From: Microbacteriaceae bacterium
Lineage (GTDB): Bacteria; Actinomycetota; Actinomycetes; Actinomycetales; Microbacteriaceae
Assembly: GCA_027487865.1 (NCBI GenBank)
Contig: JAIYCT010000007.1
Location: 62,001 to 126,000, forward strand
Direction: 5' to 3'
DNA length: 64,000 bases
In this document: one piece after another, positions 59,116 to 64,000 of the stretch
Layout of the letters: each line of letters opens with the position of its first letter
Position numbering within the stretch: the stretch's first letter is position 1
Translations under genes and position numbers: made by a program
The notes under the pieces: generated by a model
What the model was told of the DNA's origin: nothing
Database searches by the model: none
Seen by the model: the letters and a program-made list of their open reading frames with translations, nothing else

Positions 59116-61965
59116 TTAGCCCAGGATCTCCGCCAGGTACTTTCCGGTGTGACTCTTTTTGACCTTGGCTACAGCCTCTGGAGTCCCCTCAGCAATAACC
59201 AAACCTCCACCTGAGCCACCCTCGGGACCTAGGTCTATTACCCAGTCCGAGCATCTAATCACATCGAGGTTGTGCTCAATGACGATTACGGTGTTGCCCT
59301 TCTCGACTAGACCAGAAAGCACAATCAGGAGCTTCCGGACGTCCTCGAAGTGCAGGCCGGTGGTTGGCTCATCGAGCACGTAAATGGTTTTACCGGTCGA
59401 TCTGCGCTGGAGTTCAGTTGCCAACTTCACACGCTGAGCCTCACCACCGGAAAGCGTGGTTGCGCTTTGTCCCAGGGTCACATAACCCAGACCGACATCC
59501 ACCAGGGTATTTAGATACCTGGCTATGGAGTTGATTGGTGCGAAGAACTCAGCAGCCTCACTGATTGGCATATTCAACACATCGCCGATCGACTTCCCCT
59601 TGTACTTCACCTGCAGGGTCTCGCGGTTGTAGCGCGCACCCTTGCAGTCCTCACACATCACATAAACATCCGGTAGGAAGTTCATCTCGATACGAATGGT
59701 TCCATCGCCCGCACAGGTCTCACAGCGACCACCCTTGACGTTGAAGGAGAAGCGTCCCTGCAGGTAACCGCGAACCTTTGACTCCTGGGTATCTGCGAAT
59801 AGCTTGCGAACGTGGTCGAAAACACCGGTGTAGGTTGCAGGGTTTGATCTAGGGGTGCGGCCAATCGGAGCCTGATCAACGTGAACCACTTTGTCTAGCT
59901 GCTCAAGGCCTTCAATGCGGGTGTGCTTTCCAGCGACGCCCTTGGCTCCATTTAGCTTGTTGGCAAGCACTTCGTAGAGCACGTCATTTACAAGTGACGA
60001 CTTACCAGAACCGGATACGCCGGTAATTGCGGTCATTACTCCCAGCGGGAACTCAACATCAACATTTTGAAGATTGTTCTCGCGAGCACCAACCACCTTG
60101 ATCTTGCGAGCCGGGTCAATTGGTCTGCGTTTCTTTGGAGTCTCAATCTTGATTCGACCTGCTAGGTAGTCACCGGTGATCGACTTCTTGTTCTCCAAGA
60201 GCGCCTTGTAGCTTCCAGAGTGAACAACTTCTCCGCCATGCAAGCCCGCACCGGGGCCGATGTCCACTAGCCAGTCTGCGGTTCGGATGGTGTCCTCATC
60301 GTGCTCAACCACGATCAAGGTGTTACCTAAGTTCTTTAGCTTCACCAGGGTTTCAATTAGGCGCAGGTTGTCTCTTTGGTGCAGGCCAATAGATGGCTCA
60401 TCCAGCACGTAAAGCACGCCGGTTAGGCCAGCACCAATTTGTGTGGCCAAGCGAATTCGCTGAGCCTCTCCTCCCGAAAGTGAGCCGGCAGCTCGCTCGA
60501 GAGACAGGTAATCCAATCCAACTGCTAATAGGAAATCGAGTCTGGCTCTAATCTCCCTGAGAACCTGAGCCGCAATAGTTGCCTCACGGTCGGTTAGTTC
60601 AATGGTTTCGAAGAAGCCGTGAGCATTTCTCAGGCTCATGGCAGCAACATCGTGAATCGACTTTTCATGGACCTTCACGGCCAATACCTCAGGGCGAAGT
60701 CGCGAACCATCACACTCGGGGCATGGAATCTCTCTCAGGAACTCGGACCACTTGCCGCGTGCCCAGTCGGAGTCGGCTTCCAGGTAGCGTCTTTCAACGT
60801 AAGGAAGCACTCCCTCGAAACCCGAGGTGTAGCGCATTTCACGACCGTACTTTGAGCGCCATTTCACCTGGACCTCAAAGTCATTGCCATTCAAGATTGC
60901 TTCCTGCACCTCTTCGGCAAGCTCCTGCCAAGGCGTGTCAAGGGAGAAATCAAGATCTTGAGTCAAGCCATCCAAAAGCCTTGTGAAGTAGCTGTAGAGG
61001 CCTTTTCCTTGGGTTGACCAAGGCAGCAAGACACCCTCGTTAATGCTGGCACCCTCATCGCCAATCACAAGCTGCGAGTCAACCGCCATCTTGACACCAA
61101 GACCCGAACAAGCCGGGCAGGATCCAAATGGGGCGTTGAAGCTAAAGGTTCGAGGTTCGATCTCCGAAAGTGCGATGTCGTGCTCGTTTGGACATGAAAG
61201 TCGCTCTGAGAAGGTGCGCTGCTTTCCGTCGTCGACAAAGTCCACGATCACGCGACCGTCGGCAAGCTTGAGCGCAGTCTCAACCGAGTCCGTAAGACGC
61301 GAAATCACATCGGACTTGATTGCCAGTCGGTCTACCACAACTGCGATATCGTGCTTGAAGCTCTTCTTGAGAGGCTTAGCCTCTGATAGCACAACGGTCT
61401 CGCCATCCACCACGGCTCTTGCGTAACCCTGCGACTGCAATGAAGCGAAAAGGTCTTGGAACTCGCCCTTTTTCTGCTGGACGATCGGTGCTAGCAGCTG
61501 GAACCTGGTTCCTTCTGCAAGGGTAAGTAGCTGGTCCACAATCGCCTGTGGGGTTTGCTTTGAAATCACCTCGCCGCAGATGTGGCAGTGTGGGACTCCG
61601 ATACGAGCCCAGAGCAATCTCAAGTAGTCATGAATCTCTGTGATGGTTCCAACAGTTGAGCGCGGGTTTCTGTTGGTTGATTTCTGGTCGATAGAAACTG
61701 CAGGACTCAGTCCCTCAATGAAATCAACATCTGGGCGGTCAACCTGTCCTAGAAACTGCCTGGCGTAAGCACTGAGTGACTCAACATAGCGTCGTTGACC
61801 CTCGGCAAAGATGGTGTCGAAGGCCAGTGAGGACTTACCCGAACCGGATAGTCCGGTGAAAACAATCAGCGCATCTCTTGGAATCTCTAGGTTGAGGTTT
61901 TTGAGGTTGTGGACGCGTGCGCCCTTGATGGACAGCTTTGCGCCGGATGGGGTTTGAATACTCAC
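59116..61965 (-). CDS. uvrA: Excinuclease ABC subunit A
   Basis: [36 protein letters not shown]. Confidence 0.98.
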   Translation of the reverse strand: MSIQTPSGAKLSIKGARVHNLKNLNLEIPRDALIVFTGLSGSGKSSLAFDTIFAEGQRRYVESLSAYARQFLGQVDRPDVDFIEGLSPAVSIDQKSTNRNPRSTVGTITEIHDYLRLLWARIGVPHCHICGEVISKQTPQAIVDQLLTLAEGTRFQLLAPIVQQKKGEFQDLFASLQSQGYARAVVDGETVVLSEAKPLKKSFKHDIAVVVDRLAIKSDVISRLTDSVETALKLADGRVIVDFVDDGKQRTFSERLSCPNEHDIALSEIEPRTFSFNAPFGSCPACSGLGVKMAVDSQLVIGDEGASINEGVLLPWSTQGKGLYSYFTRLLDGLTQDLDFSLDTPWQELAEEVQEAILNGNDFEVQVKWRSKYGREMRYTSGFEGVLPYVERRYLEADSDWARGKWSEFLREIPCPECDGSRLRPEVLAVKVHEKSIHDVAAMSLRNAHGFFETIELTDREATIAAQVLREIRARLDFLLAVGLDYLSLERAAGSLSGGEAQRIRLATQIGAGLTGVLYVLDEPSIGLHQRDNLRLIETLVKLKNLGNTLIVVEHDEDTIRTADWLVDIGPGAGLHGGEVVHSGSYKALLENKKSITGDYLAGRIKIETPKKRRPIDPARKIKVVGARENNLQNVDVEFPLGVMTAITGVSGSGKSSLVNDVLYEVLANKLNGAKGVAGKHTRIEGLEQLDKVVHVDQAPIGRTPRSNPATYTGVFDHVRKLFADTQESKVRGYLQGRFSFNVKGGRCETCAGDGTIRIEMNFLPDVYVMCEDCKGARYNRETLQVKYKGKSIGDVLNMPISEAAEFFAPINSIARYLNTLVDVGLGYVTLGQSATTLSGGEAQRVKLATELQRRSTGKTIYVLDEPTTGLHFEDVRKLLIVLSGLVEKGNTVIVIEHNLDVIRCSDWVIDLGPEGGSGGGLVIAEGTPEAVAKVKKSHTGKYLAEILG

Positions 61966-61974
61966 CCTAGAAGT

Positions 61975-64000
61975 TTAGGCGTGTCCAGCTGACTCGATTT
62001 GCCTAAGCTCTCGCTTCAACTCGGAAATTTCATCACGGATTCTGGCAGCAAGTTCAAACTGCAACTCTGCTGCTGCACCCTTCATCTGAGCATCGAGATC
62101 CAAAATGGTGGAAAGCAGGGCATCCTTGCCGGCAGAACCGATGTTCGGGCGGCCTCGCATCGGAACACTGGATTTGCGCTTTGGCTCTTTCTTGAGTTCC
62201 TCTATCAGCTGGGCGGTGTCAACTTCTTCGCGCATTAGTTGATCGGTGATATCTGCGATTTTCTTGCGCAATGGGGTTGGGTCAATGCCGTTGGCGAGGT
62301 TGTAGGCAACCTGCTTCTCTCGCCTGCGGTTGGTCTCATCGATTGCCTTGGCCATCGAATCTGTAACTCGATCGGCATACATGTGGACTTCACCGTTGAT
62401 GTTTCGAGCGGCTCGACCGATGGTCTGGATGAGCGAGGTGGAAGATCTGAGGAAGCCTTCTTTATCGGCATCCAAGATTGCGACCAGCGACACCTCTGGA
62501 AGGTCCAGACCCTCTCGCAACAGGTTAATTCCGACCAGGACATCGAAGATGCCCTGTCTGAGTTCGCGGAGTAGTTCAACTCTTCGAAGGGTGTCAACGT
62601 CTGAGTGCAGGTAACGGACCTTGATGCCCATCTCGGTGAAGTAGTCGGTTACCTCTTCCGCTAGACGCTTGGTGAGGGTTGTCACCAGGACACGTTCGCC
62701 TCTCTCGGTGCGGAGTTTGATCTCCTCGAGAAGGTCGTCAATCTGCCCCTTGGAAGGCTTCACGACAATCTGCGGATCGACTAGACCGGTTGGGCGGATA
62801 ATCTGTTCCACTACCCCGTCAGCCTTGGCAAGCTCATACTTTCCAGGCGTAGCAGATAGATAAAGTGTCTGACCGGTTCGCTCCAGAAACTCCTCAAACC
62901 TCAGCGGTCTGTTATCCAGCGCCGAAGGTAGGCGGAAGCCGTGCTCAACCAGGGTGCGCTTTCTGGAGGCGTCTCCGGATGACATTGCGCCAATCTGTGG
63001 GACTGTGACGTGTGACTCGTCAATAACGGTCAAAAAGTCCTCTGGGAAGTAATCCAGTAGACAAGCTGGTGGTTCGCCCGGTTCACGCTGGTCGATCTGT
63101 CTGGAGTAGTTCTCAATGCCGGAGCAGAAACCAAGTTCCCGAATCATCTCCAGGTCAAAAGTGGTGCGCATTTTGATGCGCTGAGCCTCTAGCAGCTTGC
63201 CTTGTTGCTCGAACTCGCGATAACGGCCTTCTAGCTCTTCCTCGATAGCCTCCATGGCCTGGGCCATGCGCTCGACAGGAGCGACGTAATAGGAAGCCGG
63301 GTAGATTGCCACCGACTGACGCTCCATTAAGATCTCACCGGTCAAAGGATGGATTCGGTAGATCTTTTCGATCTCGTCGCCGAAGAACTCGATGCGGGTG
63401 GCTTCCTCATCGTAAACAGCGATGATCTCAACGGTGTCACCTTTGACGCGGAAGTTTCCACGAACAAATTCGATGTCATTTCTTTGGTACTGAATCTGAA
63501 CCAGGCCACGAATCAGTTCATCGCGATCAATGTGCTGCCCAACCCGCAGTGGTAGCGACTGCGCCAAGTATTCTTTCGGAGCACCAAGACCGTAGATGCA
63601 GGAAACCGTAGAAACCACAATTACATCTCGTCTGGAGAGAAGCGACATGGTGGCTGAGTAGCGAAGACGCTCGACCTCCTCGTTGATGGTCGAGTCCTTC
63701 TCAATGAATGTGTCAGTCTGAGGGACATAAGCTTCTGGCTGGTAGTAGTCGTAATAGCTGACGAAGTACTCAACTGCGTTATCCGGGAACATCATGCGTA
63801 ATTCGCTAGCCAGCTGTGCCGCTAGAGTCTTGTTGTGAGCAATTACCAGCGTTGGACGCTGTAACTTCTCAATTACCCATGCGGTGGTGGCCGACTTTCC
63901 AGTACCAGTTGCACCTAACAGGACAACGTCGCGCTCCCCCGCAGTAATTCTCTCGGTTATCTCCTTGATAGCTTGTGGTTGATCACCGGAGGGCTCATAA
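61975..64000 (-). CDS. uvrB: Excinuclease ABC subunit B, N-terminus beyond window
   Basis: [25 protein letters not shown]; frame stays open to window edge (...[14 protein letters not shown]). Confidence 0.97.
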   Translation of the reverse strand, partial: YEPSGDQPQAIKEITERITAGERDVVLLGATGTGKSATTAWVIEKLQRPTLVIAHNKTLAAQLASELRMMFPDNAVEYFVSYYDYYQPEAYVPQTDTFIEKDSTINEEVERLRYSATMSLLSRRDVIVVSTVSCIYGLGAPKEYLAQSLPLRVGQHIDRDELIRGLVQIQYQRNDIEFVRGNFRVKGDTVEIIAVYDEEATRIEFFGDEIEKIYRIHPLTGEILMERQSVAIYPASYYVAPVERMAQAMEAIEEELEGRYREFEQQGKLLEAQRIKMRTTFDLEMIRELGFCSGIENYSRQIDQREPGEPPACLLDYFPEDFLTVIDESHVTVPQIGAMSSGDASRKRTLVEHGFRLPSALDNRPLRFEEFLERTGQTLYLSATPGKYELAKADGVVEQIIRPTGLVDPQIVVKPSKGQIDDLLEEIKLRTERGERVLVTTLTKRLAEEVTDYFTEMGIKVRYLHSDVDTLRRVELLRELRQGIFDVLVGINLLREGLDLPEVSLVAILDADKEGFLRSSTSLIQTIGRAARNINGEVHMYADRVTDSMAKAIDETNRRREKQVAYNLANGIDPTPLRKKIADITDQLMREEVDTAQLIEELKKEPKRKSSVPMRGRPNIGSAGKDALLSTILDLDAQMKGAAAELQFELAARIRDEISELKRELRQIESAGHA

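Noticed and set aside
59116-61965. ABC ATPase signatures as a transporter
   Set aside because: Clearly UvrA by zinc-finger and signature motifs and uvrB/uvrC context.

Overview
The window is a gene-dense, mostly housekeeping chromosome segment from a streamlined actinobacterium. Gene content and gene order suggest Microbacteriaceae, possibly of the Rhodoluna/Aquiluna 'Luna' type; this is inference, as no phylogeny was run. Main blocks: cytochrome aa3 oxidase and bcc complex (ctaC-ctaD-ctaF, ctaE-qcrC-qcrA-qcrB) with tmRNA between them; orphan trpD; RbpA, Ppm and Lnt; helY-tatC-tatA-pafC-pafB-FKBP-trmI-HAD, PAC2 and uppP; tRNA-Leu(GAG); sir2; glgA/glgM and glgC; fabI and fabG; SURF1 and bioY; sufB-sufD-Rieske-sufC-sufT; ctaA, phr and ctaB; tkt-tal-pgi-zwf-opcA-pgl; a second RbpA-like gene, secG-tpiA-pgk-gap; sodA-whiA-rapZ-uvrC-uvrA-uvrB. 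I saw no mobile elements, CRISPR arrays or phage genes, and no obvious novel multi-gene system. The most interesting signals are regulatory or are absences: (1) a PafBC/RecA-NDp-like promoter in front of ssrA; (2) SigR/SigH-like promoters (GGAAT-N17/18-GTT) in front of rbpA, the suf operon and a DUF3099 gene; (3) the Pup-proteasome block missing from between trmI and pafB while PafBC is kept; (4) repeated leaderless TAnnnT-N6-start promoters; (5) two divergent RbpA-family genes; (6) operator-like palindromes at sir2 and at ctaA/suf.
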